Shown piece after piece: positions 42,909 through 52,500 of a stretch of 56,972 nucleotides of DNA. A model generated the notes under the pieces. The model was given only the letters and a program-made list of their open reading frames with translations, was not told where the DNA came from and did no database searches. The stretch is from assembly GCA_039908535.1 (NCBI GenBank), contig JAMOAW010000008.1, positions 1-56,972 on the forward strand, written 5' to 3'. How positions within the stretch are numbered: the stretch's first letter is position 1; the number at the start of each line of letters is the position of its first letter. Source of the DNA: JAMOAW01 sp039908535 (GTDB taxonomy: Bacteria > Pseudomonadota > Magnetococcia > Magnetococcales > JADFZT01). The translations under genes were made by a program, and so were the position numbers.

Positions 42909-44633
42909 ATGTCTACTGACCGTTCAAATTTTAAAATTTCCATTATCACGGTGCTGTTCACTATCGCGCTGGTCTTAACCCAATCTCTCGTTGGCTCCAC
43001 CTTAGGGGTAGCGGGTGAATTTGCCGAAACCTACTCTTCTCGACGTCCCGTTTCTATCAACACAGATGCCCTAACACCCACACCTCCGCCTCCAGATGAA
43101 TTAACCATAGAGACCAATGTCAGCATAGAAGAAACCCTTATTCTCCCAGAGTTAGACTATAACACCTTGGAAACTCCGCTCTCCGACAAAAAACGCCAAA
43201 CCATCGGTATCCATCGCAGATTGCCCACGGAGGCCTTGGCCAACAACTGGCGGTTAATCGCCCAAACAAAAGATAAATTTATCTGGCGTAACATCATCCG
43301 GGCTCCAAACGCTCAATTTATCCGCCCCCATTTTTCCAACTTGGGCAGCGCGCAAAATCAACAAATTTATCTCTACGGCACAGAAGGAACACCCAGCCTG
43401 CAAGGCCCTTTCAATTCTGCCAACCCTTCTCATAACGACACATGGGCCGCACCCATAGATGGCGAGGTTCTATTTATTCAAGTCATTCAACAGGGACCCG
43501 CCGCACAAAATCCCCCAACAATCATCATTGATAAAATCAATCACGGATTTATCCATCCTCTCTCAGGAACACAACACGACCCAAAACTCGCCAAACTCCT
43601 AAAAAATACAGGAACCTGCTACCTGGATATCACCTGCGATACCACCTGGGATGAGTTAGGAACCGCTGTGGCCCGCATGATTTTTGAAGAAGAGAACTAT
43701 TCTTATGTCTGCACCGGTTCTGTTATCCAAGACCAAAACAATACCTACAAAAATTGGTTTTTAACGGCCAACCATTGCATCAATAGCCAGACAGTCGCCA
43801 ACACCTTAATAGCCTATTTTAACTACCGTACAACCAGTTGCAACGGATCCATCCCCTCTTTATCCTCCCTGCCAAAAACCCAAGGGGCCACCTATAAAAT
43901 CGGTAAATCAGACAGTTCCAGCAGCGACTTTACCCTGCTAGAACTCAACCAATCCCCACCCGCTGGCACCCTCTATCTCGGTTGGACCACCACCGATCTC
44001 ACCGCTGGCCAAAGTGTCGTCGGTATTCACCATCCCGCAGGCACCCAACAGAGAATATCCTACGGAAACGAAAACCACGCCACCTCTATCGGGACCAATT
44101 TTTGGGGCGTCCGTTGGACACAAAGCTCTACCGAAGGCGGATCCTCTGGCTCCCCCCTCTTTAATACCAATACCGCCCAAGTGGTGGGAACCCTCAACTC
44201 TGGCACATCCTCTTGCTCTAATATGCAAGGCAGCGATTTTTACGGTAAATTTGGTGTCTCCTGGGAGAATGGCTTAAAAGATTATCTCGGCTCAACGGTT
44301 GTAACCAATCCGATCACCTATACCTTTACCCCAAAAGATACCCTGGCCTACCGTGGTGAAAAACTCGGTCCCATCAACGTCACCCTCACCAACAACACCA
44401 ACGCAGCACTCACATACAAAATTAAAACTTTTAAAATTATGCCCACAGGCAAAACCATCTTTCTGACCCCCCTCCTCACCCGAAGCCTAACGGCCAATGA
44501 GTCCCGCAAAAACAGACTATTCCTCACAATCTCTAACACCGACCCCATTGGCAAATATACCTATGGCGTCGAAATTTATGACCAAAACAATAACAAACTC
44601 CTCACCAGCAGCTTTTCATATAAGGTACTTTAA
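42909..44633 (+). CDS. Secreted trypsin-like serine protease, lysyl-endopeptidase type
   Basis: A 574-residue exported protein: signal peptide or anchor (about 12-36), a prodomain-like region (about 40-235), an S1 catalytic domain (about 236-460) and a C-terminal beta-sandwich-like domain (about 465-574). Catalytic residues are the histidine in FLTANHCIN, the aspartate in SSSDFTLLEL and the serine in GGSSGSPLF. The framework (ARMIFEEENYSYVCTGSVIQ, VVGTLNSGTSSCSN, FYGKF) resembles lysyl endopeptidases. Six or more cysteines suggest disulfides. AGAGG lies 9 bases before the ATG. It likely digests extracellular protein. Confidence 0.85.
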   Translation: MSTDRSNFKISIITVLFTIALVLTQSLVGSTLGVAGEFAETYSSRRPVSINTDALTPTPPPPDELTIETNVSIEETLILPELDYNTLETPLSDKKRQTIGIHRRLPTEALANNWRLIAQTKDKFIWRNIIRAPNAQFIRPHFSNLGSAQNQQIYLYGTEGTPSLQGPFNSANPSHNDTWAAPIDGEVLFIQVIQQGPAAQNPPTIIIDKINHGFIHPLSGTQHDPKLAKLLKNTGTCYLDITCDTTWDELGTAVARMIFEEENYSYVCTGSVIQDQNNTYKNWFLTANHCINSQTVANTLIAYFNYRTTSCNGSIPSLSSLPKTQGATYKIGKSDSSSSDFTLLELNQSPPAGTLYLGWTTTDLTAGQSVVGIHHPAGTQQRISYGNENHATSIGTNFWGVRWTQSSTEGGSSGSPLFNTNTAQVVGTLNSGTSSCSNMQGSDFYGKFGVSWENGLKDYLGSTVVTNPITYTFTPKDTLAYRGEKLGPINVTLTNNTNAALTYKIKTFKIMPTGKTIFLTPLLTRSLTANESRKNRLFLTISNTDPIGKYTYGVEIYDQNNNKLLTSSFSYKVL

Positions 44634-44703
44634 ACCTTGGGGGGCGGAGAACCGCTCCCCAAGCCCCACACTTTTTTTTAAAAAAAAGATGGGGGATTGT
44701 TTT
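44634..44703 (+). repeat. Intergenic palindromic element, copy 15 (short), between convergent genes
   Basis: ACCTTGGGGGGCGGAGAACC, a decayed second half (GCTCCCCAAG) and an A/T stem with GGGGGATT. It starts directly at the protease stop and runs to the ffh stop, so it may serve as a shared two-way terminator. Confidence 0.7.
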
Positions 44704-46064
44704 TAAAACGGGCCCTTGCCCATCCCAGGTATCCCTGGAAGACCGCCGCGCATAAAAACCTTCTGACCCAACTTTCCTAACCGTTTCATCATCCCCTGCG
44801 TCTGCACAAACTGCTTTAACAGTCGATTGACATCTTGAACCGACGTGCCAGAACCGTTGGCAATACGGCGTTTGCGCGAGGCATTGATGAGTTGATGGCG
44901 AGCACGTTCGCTGTTGGTCATAGAGAGAATAATCGCCTCCACCCGTTTTAATTGCCGGTCATCCACATCCATGGCCCGACCCTTCATCGCCTGTTTGACA
45001 CCAGGGATCATTCCCATCAACTCTTGTAAAGGCCCCATCTTTTGCACTTGCTGTAATTGCGTTAAAAAGTCGGCAAGGGTAAATTCAGATTTGAGAAGCT
45101 TTTGTTGCAGTTTGGCAGTCTCTTCAAAGTTGACCTTTTCCATGGCGGTTTCCACCAAGGAGAGCACATCCCCCATCCCCAAAATACGCGAGGCCAAACG
45201 ATCCGGGTAGAAAGGCTCCAGCCCATCCAGACTCTCCCCTGTCCCCAAAAACTTGATGGGCTTACCCGTCACCTGACGAATCGATAACGCCGCCCCACCC
45301 CGAGCATCCCCATCGGTCTTGGTCAACACCACACCGGTCACATTCAACCGCTCATGAAAGGTCTTGGCAACCGTCACGGCATCCTGTCCAGTCATGGCAT
45401 CGGCGACAAACAATAATTCGGTGGGCTGAACAATCGCCTTGATATCAGCCAACTCTTGCATCAAGGCCTCATCCACATGCAAGCGACCTGCGGTATCTAT
45501 AAATAAGATATCCACCCCTTTGTTTCTGGCTGCAATCAAGGCCGCCTTGGCGATGGCACGGGGATCCTCCTTGGCTGAAGATGAAAACACCTCCACCCCA
45601 GCTTGCCGCCCAACCACCGCCAATTGATCAATAGCCGCCGGTCTGTAAACGTCCAAAGAGACCAATAAACTTTTCTTACGATTTTTTTCCAACAACCGCT
45701 TGGCCAACTTACCGGTAGTGGTGGTTTTACCTGACCCCTGCAACCCCACCATCATGACCACCGCCGGGGGTTGCACATTTAAATTCAACTCTTCGTTGAT
45801 ATCCCCCATCAGGTGGACCAATTCGTCGTAAACCACCTTGATCACCTGCTGACCAGGAGATAACGATCCCAACACCTCCTGCCCCACCGCCTTTTCACTC
45901 ACCTGGGCGATAAACGCCTTGACCACACTAAAATGGACATCCGCCTCCAAAAGGGCCTTACGTACATCGCGCATGGCCTCCTGAATGTTCTCCTGAGTCA
46001 AACTGCCTCGACCACGAAGTTTTTTAAATACCGCTTCAAAACGGTCTGACAAATTATCAAACAT
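44703..46064 (-). CDS. ffh: Signal recognition particle GTPase Ffh
   Basis: A 453-residue NG-M protein. Visible are the helical N domain, the P-loop GLQGSGKTTTTGKLAK, DTAGRLHVDEALM, TKTDGDARGGAAL and GTGESLDGLEPF of the G domain, and the methionine-rich M domain (about 325-453; MGPLQELMGMIPG, RIANGSGTSVQDVNRLLKQF). It binds signal sequences and 4.5S RNA for co-translational targeting. AAAGGA precedes the ATG. rpsP is not next to it here. Confidence 0.97.
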   Translation of the reverse strand: MFDNLSDRFEAVFKKLRGRGSLTQENIQEAMRDVRKALLEADVHFSVVKAFIAQVSEKAVGQEVLGSLSPGQQVIKVVYDELVHLMGDINEELNLNVQPPAVVMMVGLQGSGKTTTTGKLAKRLLEKNRKKSLLVSLDVYRPAAIDQLAVVGRQAGVEVFSSSAKEDPRAIAKAALIAARNKGVDILFIDTAGRLHVDEALMQELADIKAIVQPTELLFVADAMTGQDAVTVAKTFHERLNVTGVVLTKTDGDARGGAALSIRQVTGKPIKFLGTGESLDGLEPFYPDRLASRILGMGDVLSLVETAMEKVNFEETAKLQQKLLKSEFTLADFLTQLQQVQKMGPLQELMGMIPGVKQAMKGRAMDVDDRQLKRVEAIILSMTNSERARHQLINASRKRRIANGSGTSVQDVNRLLKQFVQTQGMMKRLGKLGQKVFMRGGLPGIPGMGKGPF

Positions 46065-46180
46065 GGATATTGATTCCTTTTATTATTATTTTTTTTGTTT
46101 GGTAACGAAACGAAAAGCGACATCAAGATCTAAGGTGCAATTCCACAGTAAACTTTTTATTTTATTGAGATAAATTTAAA

Positions 46181-47047
46181 TTACCTAGGCTTCTCACCGG
46201 TCACCAATGGCAATCCCAATGCCCCCCATTCCGCAATCGATCCATCATAAAGACGCACCGACTGAAACCCCAACTGACGCAATACCAGCCAAGTCTGCGC
46301 GGCCCGATGGGCGGTCTGGCAATAAACGATCACCTCCCGCGCCCGATCCGTCACTCCCACCGCTGCAAACAGTGCCTCTAACTCCGCCTTGGGCTTTAAA
46401 AGTGGCATTTGTGGGTTCACGAGGGTGTCGGTCCAATTCAGATGCAACGCACCAGGAATATGCCCTTGCGGTCCCCTGAGAACAAATCCAGTATACTCCC
46501 GTAAACTGCGGGTATCTAGAAGTAGCGCATCCAAAGAGCCGTTCGATGCCGCCAACACCCGCTCCCGATCGGCCTCCCAGAGGGGAGTGGGTTCCACGAC
46601 GAAATCAATCCCTGTCGTCTCGCGAATGGCACTTTCTATCAATCGGTTACCCTGCATCCAAATGGCCAAACCACCATCCAAAATAGCACCAGCCCGATGG
46701 CCCAAACAGGAGAGACTCCAGATAAAACGCGCCGCATCCAACCCGCCCGAAGCATCATAGGCCACCACCCGCATTTTTGGATCAATCCCCAAGCGTCCAA
46801 ACAAGCCCTGTAAGGCTCCCACCTCCTCCCGCATCCCTGGCACCCCCTCCCGAACCGTGACCAACTCTTTAAAATCCACCAAAAGAGCCCCAGGAATATG
46901 AAAACGAGAATAATAATCCAACGCGCCAACTTGAACAATCCGCACATCAGAAGCAAACAAATGCCCTTCCAACCATTTGGTATCCACAATCCAACTCGGC
47001 AATCCAAATTGCGTTGGTTTAAACGTTGCATCTAAAGAAGAACTCAT
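46181..47047 (-). CDS. Two-domain rhodanese / sulfurtransferase
   Basis: A 288-residue tandem rhodanese. The first domain (about 15-140) contains YSRFHIPGALLVDF and lacks a catalytic cysteine. The second (about 165-285) has LDTRSLREYTGF, RGPQGHIPGALHLNW and the active loop VYCQTAHRAAQTW. The CQTAHRA loop is unlike the CGSG(V/T)T of mercaptopyruvate sulfurtransferases and closer to thiosulfate types. The ATG at 47047 (MSSSLDATFKPTQFG) is preferred, with GGGG about 7 bases upstream. Confidence 0.9.
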   Translation of the reverse strand: MSSSLDATFKPTQFGLPSWIVDTKWLEGHLFASDVRIVQVGALDYYSRFHIPGALLVDFKELVTVREGVPGMREEVGALQGLFGRLGIDPKMRVVAYDASGGLDAARFIWSLSCLGHRAGAILDGGLAIWMQGNRLIESAIRETTGIDFVVEPTPLWEADRERVLAASNGSLDALLLDTRSLREYTGFVLRGPQGHIPGALHLNWTDTLVNPQMPLLKPKAELEALFAAVGVTDRAREVIVYCQTAHRAAQTWLVLRQLGFQSVRLYDGSIAEWGALGLPLVTGEKPR

Positions 47048-47157
47048 ACCAAACCCCAAGAACGTTGCATGAATTAAAAAAACAAAAAATCCTTCAAGAT
47101 TTACGATACATTGAAAATCTATAAAGGATATCAAATAGTTCGCAAAGAAAGAATGCT

Positions 47158-47742
47158 CTAAAAGAGCGCAACCCCTTCCTGCTCCAACATCGCCACCAAA
47201 CGAATCAGCGGCAAGCCCAGCAGTGCCGTGGGATCAGAGGCTTCCAAACGCTCAAACAAGGCGATACCCAAACCTTCCGCCTTAAAACTCCCGGCACAAT
47301 CAAAAGGCTGCTCTTTTTGAATATAACGCGACAATTGATCTTGCGAAAGAGAACGAAAGTATACCGCCGAATGAACGGTAGCATTTTGAACCCGATTTTC
47401 AGATGAATTATAAAGAGATAAACCAGTAAAAAAATCGACACGACGACCAGAAGAACGGGTCAGTTGCACCATGGCTTGCTGGGCTGAGCCAGGTTTATGC
47501 AGCACCTGACCTTCTAATACCGCCACCTGATCTGAACCAATAATCAACGCCTGGGGATAATGCTCTGCCAAAGAACGGGCCTTCGCTTCGGACAAACGCA
47601 CCGCTCGATCCTCCAAAGATTCGCCGGGCAAAGGGGACTCCTCAACCAAGTGCTCCTGCACCGTAAACGGAAGACCAAGTCGGAGCAGCAGCTCCCGACG
47701 AATTTGTGAACGGGAGGCCAAAACTAAATTGAGTGTATCCAA
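47158..47742 (-). CDS. maf: Maf-family nucleotide pyrophosphatase
   Basis: A 194-residue Maf/YceF-type protein with LNLVLASRSQIRRELLLRLG, the central ALIIGSDQVAVLEGQVLHKP and a C-terminal ALLGLPLIRLVAMLE. Maf proteins hydrolyse noncanonical or modified nucleoside triphosphates; YceF prefers m7GTP. No ATG lies near the natural start. The TTG at 47742 gives the expected MDTLNLVLASRS beginning, while a TTG at 47775 would overlap the upstream stop as TTGA. The start is thus uncertain. Confidence 0.9.
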   Translation of the reverse strand: MDTLNLVLASRSQIRRELLLRLGLPFTVQEHLVEESPLPGESLEDRAVRLSEAKARSLAEHYPQALIIGSDQVAVLEGQVLHKPGSAQQAMVQLTRSSGRRVDFFTGLSLYNSSENRVQNATVHSAVYFRSLSQDQLSRYIQKEQPFDCAGSFKAEGLGIALFERLEASDPTALLGLPLIRLVAMLEQEGVALF

Positions 47743-47771
47743 AGGGAAACTCGATGCGCAAAACAAAAAAA

Positions 47772-48551
47772 TCAATCCGAAAAATGAATTTGACTCACCA
47801 CCACACGAGGCTCTATCCGCCCCTCCCAACTGGCAGGGATTTTATCCACACTGACCAAAAAAATACGCTCTTCCATAGGCTTCAATGGGGCAACCTCATC
47901 CCCAAACAACCCACCAGAGACCACCAGAGGATTCACCTTCCGCTGATATACCGCCTCGTTGCCTCGACCCAAAAAATCAAAATTCACCTGAGCTTGTTTC
48001 AAAGTTTGACCGCCGCGATTTAAAATGCGCGCCTCAATCCATCTTTGGTTGTCCCACTTGCGTTCAATACGAACGGAATCAACTACAACAAGCGGACCCT
48101 GGACCACATCGGGCTCCTTCTGGACCACATCGGGCTCCTTCTGGACCACATCGGGCTCCTTCTGGGCGACCATAGATGGCGGCGACTTTATTGGAGTGGG
48201 GAGAGAAGAAGGCGCACGAACCGCTTCGGGTCTTTTTGGCAACTCCTTCATCACAACATGTGCCCCTTCCGAAGATTCCACCACTACTGACGGCGGAGGT
48301 TCCATACGCACAGAGGCAGAAGAGGTCGATGTATTGGGTCTGCTAGGTAAATCTTTTACAATCTTTCCTGGCTCCTGAATGGTGTTTTGGGTCGTAGAGC
48401 CCAAATCCAATAAAGGAATACCAAGCACTGGGGTAGCCGCCGCCACAACCGCACGAGCTATCCCAACAAAGAAAATCGATAACCCCAAAAAAGAGTTGCA
48501 TCGAAAGACCCGTTTTGAGCCAGAAAAGCGATCATCGGATTTCAAGGTCAC
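47772..48551 (-). CDS. Membrane-anchored protein with a DUF3426-like C-terminal domain, paralogue 1
   Basis: A 259-residue protein with one N-terminal hydrophobic segment (about 20-45, LGLSIFFVGIARAVVAAATP), a Pro/Ser-rich middle with three KEPDVVQ repeats (about 130-150), and a C-terminal beta-rich domain (about 160-259: RKWDNQRWIEARILNRGGQT, VNPLVVSGGLFGDEVAPLKP, IPASWEGR). The C-terminal domain is shared with the next gene upstream. Its fold-level look (VxN-type opening, late hydrophobic strand) recalls DUF3426, an inference only. The role is unknown. Confidence 0.65.
   Translation of the reverse strand: MTLKSDDRFSGSKRVFRCNSFLGLSIFFVGIARAVVAAATPVLGIPLLDLGSTTQNTIQEPGKIVKDLPSRPNTSTSSASVRMEPPPSVVVESSEGAHVVMKELPKRPEAVRAPSSLPTPIKSPPSMVAQKEPDVVQKEPDVVQKEPDVVQGPLVVVDSVRIERKWDNQRWIEARILNRGGQTLKQAQVNFDFLGRGNEAVYQRKVNPLVVSGGLFGDEVAPLKPMEERIFLVSVDKIPASWEGRIEPRVVVSQIHFSD
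48101..48163. repeat. Three tandem 21-bp repeats in paralogue 1
   Basis: GGACCACATCGGGCTCCTTC plus T is repeated three times in tandem, encoding KEPDVVQ on the minus strand. The copies are identical, which indicates recent duplication in the linker. Confidence 0.9.
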
Positions 48552-48645
48552 ACTCCATGGCTAAACATAAATGAATTCCCCTAAAAAGAGTTTAGCCAAA
48601 ATAAAAAAAAAGGCAAAGGCTCTTCTTCCTTAGAGACAAAAAAAA

Positions 48646-49494
48646 TTACGACAACAATCCAAATCTATACTCAAGCAACTTAAAGGTGACCTCTCCCGTC
48701 CACTCCCGGGAAATATCCTCCACATCCATACCAAACTGGCGAATTTTACCCGGCGGAAGATGAGAGACCTGATCCCCAAACAATCCACCGGAAAAGACCA
48801 AAGGTTGAACAATCTTTTCATAGACAATCTGACCATCTTTACCAAAAAAAGTAACTTTTACAAAGGCAAGAATTAATGATTGATCGCTATTGTTAAAAAT
48901 TTTGGCAAAGAGTCGTTTTTTATTCAATAAACTCTTTCCTATTTTTGGGTATCCCACCACAACTGGATCTGTCACCCCCTCAAGGCTTTGTAGCCAAAGT
49001 TGATTTTCTGAAAGAGTGGTCGCTTCATTGACCACGTCTCGTGTCTCTTTAGGAATATCCACAACCTCTTGTTTGATTTGGTCAACCTCTTGTCGCCACC
49101 CCTCGTTCTCATAAACGTCAGCAGTTTCAACTGATTGCTGCCCTTTAGATTCTCCTTGTTCTGACGATGCCTGTGTCACTGAATTTTGCACAGAGACTGA
49201 CATTTTTTTTGACTTCGCAATCGGAACACCCTGCTGTATATCCTCAATCACCTGGGTAATTGACCAAGTTCTCTCTTCCTTATAAAACACAAGAACTATG
49301 ATGACCATTCCCAATAAAAACACAAGAAACAATTTCTGCCACATTGGGACGGACGGTTCTATATAAACATGGTCAGTCAAATTTATTTCAATATCCTTAT
49401 CTTTATCAATGGTTTCCTCTTTAGAAGAGACCCTCTTTCTCGATCTAGAGTTAACCGACCTCGAACCCCGCCTGTTTGGACTATTTCTACGCAT
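48646..49494 (-). CDS. Membrane-anchored protein with a DUF3426-like C-terminal domain, paralogue 2
   Basis: A 282-residue protein: a basic N-terminus (NRRGSRSVNSRSRKRV), one helix (about 50-70, MWQKLFLVFLLGMVIIVLVF), a polar linker and a C-terminal domain (about 190-282). That domain matches paralogue 1: LFAKIFNNSDQSLILAFVKV, IVQPLVFSGGLFGDQVSHLP and DISREWTG. The basic N-terminus inside suggests N-in topology with the conserved domain in the periplasm. The two genes lie 94 bases apart on the same strand. Function unknown. Confidence 0.65.
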   Translation of the reverse strand: MRRNSPNRRGSRSVNSRSRKRVSSKEETIDKDKDIEINLTDHVYIEPSVPMWQKLFLVFLLGMVIIVLVFYKEERTWSITQVIEDIQQGVPIAKSKKMSVSVQNSVTQASSEQGESKGQQSVETADVYENEGWRQEVDQIKQEVVDIPKETRDVVNEATTLSENQLWLQSLEGVTDPVVVGYPKIGKSLLNKKRLFAKIFNNSDQSLILAFVKVTFFGKDGQIVYEKIVQPLVFSGGLFGDQVSHLPPGKIRQFGMDVEDISREWTGEVTFKLLEYRFGLLS

Positions 49495-49583
49495 TCATTC
49501 CCCCCATGAAATAGTTTATATAGATATTCAGGCCAAATCGATAATTTCAACAAAATACCAAGCATTTATCATACCATATACAC

Positions 49584-52500
49584 TTATCCCAACCATTTTC
49601 TCCCATTCCGAAACATGCGCAACCAAGGCCCCTCTTCACCCCAATCCAAAGGATGCCAACTGTTGGCAACAGTACGAAAAACCCGCTCTGGGTGAGGCAT
49701 CATAATCGTCACCCGTCCATCCAGAGTCGTAAGCCCAGTTATTCCCCCAATGGAACCGTTGGGATTGGCCGGATAACGGGTCGTGACCTGACCATCTCCA
49801 TCCACAAAACGCAACGCCACTACCTGCGCCGCAATAGCCAAATCAACCTGTTCAGCTGTTTTAAACAAAACCTGCCCCTCCCCATGCGCACAAGGAACCG
49901 GCAAACACGAGCCAGCCATCCCCGCCAATAAAATAGATCGATTTTCAGGTATTTCCACTAGGGCAAAACGGGCTTCAAACTGTTCGCTGACATTGCGCCC
50001 AAAACGCGGCCACAACTCACTGCCTGGTATTAATTCACGCAAAGTGGATAACATTTGACAACCGTTACACACCCCCAATGTAAACGCATCCCTTCTTTGA
50101 AAATAGCTAGAAAACATATCGCTCAAACGCGGATTGAAAAGAATGGTCTTGGCCCACCCTTCCCCAGCTCCCAACACATCCCCAAAAGAGAATCCCCCAC
50201 AAGCCGCCACTCCTTTAAAATCATCTAAATGGCACCGCCCCTCCAATAAATCGCTCATCGTCACATCAACTGCGGTAAACCCAGCCCGATCAAAGGCCGC
50301 CGCCATCTCCAGTTGACCGTTTACCCCCTGTTCACGCAAAATCGCCACTTGCGGACGCACCCCCGTTTGAATAAAAGGAGCCGCCACATTTTCAGTGGGA
50401 TCAAAACTCAATTTGACCCTCTTTCCTGGATCCATATCCTCCAAAATCCCGTCATAAGCCTCCAACGCACAGACTGGATTGTCCCGCAACGCTTGCATAC
50501 GCCACGAGGTTTCAGACCAAAGCCGCTGCCAAGCCACCCGACTCTCCGCTAAAATCACCTTTTTATCCCAGAACACCTCTACCCGATCCGTTCTGTTCAA
50601 CTCTCCCACCACCGCTACCCGTCCCGCCCCTTGCAACACCTCCAACACCTCCTGGCGATCCTGACGGCGAATTTGCAGCACAGCTCCCAACTCCTCGGCA
50701 AATAAAATCGCTGTCGGATCCACTCCCAACCCATCCAAATAAAGGTCAACCCCCACATGACCCGCAAAAGCCATCTCACAAACCGTCACAAACAGACCGC
50801 CATCGCTGCGATCGTGATAGGCCAAAATCCGCCCGGCTCGACTTAAACGGCGTATCCCCTGAAAAAAAACCCGCAACAACTGCGGATCATCCAAATCTGG
50901 GGGAGAATCTCCCAGGTCTCCATAGACGTAGGCCAACGCCGATCCCCCCAATCGGTGACGTCCCGCCCCCAAATCAACCAACACCAAATCGGTCTCCCCC
51001 ACATCGGTACGCAAACAGGGGGTCAAGGTCAAACGCACATCGGCAACAGGGGCAAAGGCCGAAATGATCAACGACACAGGAGCCGTTACACCCTTCTGTC
51101 TCTCTTGTTCACCCTGCGCACCCCCCTCTCTCCAGACCGTCTTCATGGAGAGAGAATCCTTGCCTACCGGAATGCCTATCCCCAACGCTGGGCAGAGTTC
51201 CATCCCCAAAGCCTCCACCGTGGCGTATAAATTGGCCTCCTCACCAGGATGATTGGCCGCCGCCATCCAATTGGCCGATAATTTTATTTTCTCCAAGGCA
51301 TCGACATCGGCGGCCATCAGATTGGTCACCGCTTCCCCCACCGCTAAACGCGCCGAGGCGGGACCGCTCAACAAGGCCACCGGGGTCCGCTCCCCCATGG
51401 CCATGGCCTCACCAGCAAAACCACGAAACCCCCGCGCCGAAACCGCCACATCCGCCACCGGCACCTGCCACGGACCAACCATTTGATCCCGACAGACCAA
51501 ACCCGTCACACTCCGGTCGCCAATGGTGATCAAAAAACTTTTATCCGCAACCGCAGGCAGACGCAAAACCCGCTGAGCCGACTCTTTTAAATCCAGACCA
51601 TCCAATAAAAACGGCAAACGCTCCAAAGGTCGGGTGGTCACACGACGCACCAAACGGGGCATTTTACCAAGCAATGCATCCAAATCCAGATCAATCGGTG
51701 TGGTGGCAGACCGCTCATCGGTTACCAACAAACGCCGCTCTTGAGTGGCGATTCCCAATATGGCCCATGGACACCGTTCCCGTTGACAAAAAAAGGTAAA
51801 CCGCGCCAAATTTTGCGGTGTAATGGCCAAGACATACCGCTCCTGAGCCTCATTACACCAAATTTCCATGGGAGACATACCAGGGTCGTCGTTGGGTACC
51901 CGATTCAAGTCCACCACCCCGCCCACACCACCGCCATGCAAAAGTTCTGGGACGGCATTGGCAAGCCCACCCGCCCCCACATCATGAATACTTAAAATCG
52001 GATTCTCATCACCCAACCGCCAGCAGTGGTTGATCACCTCCTGGCAGCGACGCTGCATCTCGGCATTTTCCCGTTGTACCGAGGCAAAATCCAACTCCAC
52101 ATGAGAAGAACCACTGGCCTGAGAGGAGGCCGCCCCTCCCCCCAAGCCAATCAGCATGGCCGGTCCACCGATCTGAATAATCAATGTTCCAGCAGACAAA
52201 GGGCGTTTTTCTACATCCCGGTGGGCAATCTGCCCCAAGCCACCCGCGATCATAATCGGCTTGTGATAGCCGCGCATCTCCCCAGCCACCAGCTGCTCAA
52301 AGGTCCGAAAATACCCGGTCAGATTGGGCCGACCAAATTCGTTGTTAAATGCCGCCGCACCAATGGGACCTTCCAACATAATCTCCAACGCCGAAACAAT
52401 CCGTTCTGGTCGTCCATAATCCTCTTTTTCCCAGGGTAAAATCCCCTCTGGCAGACGTAAATTAGAGACCGAAAAGCCCGTCAATCCCACCTTAGGGAGC

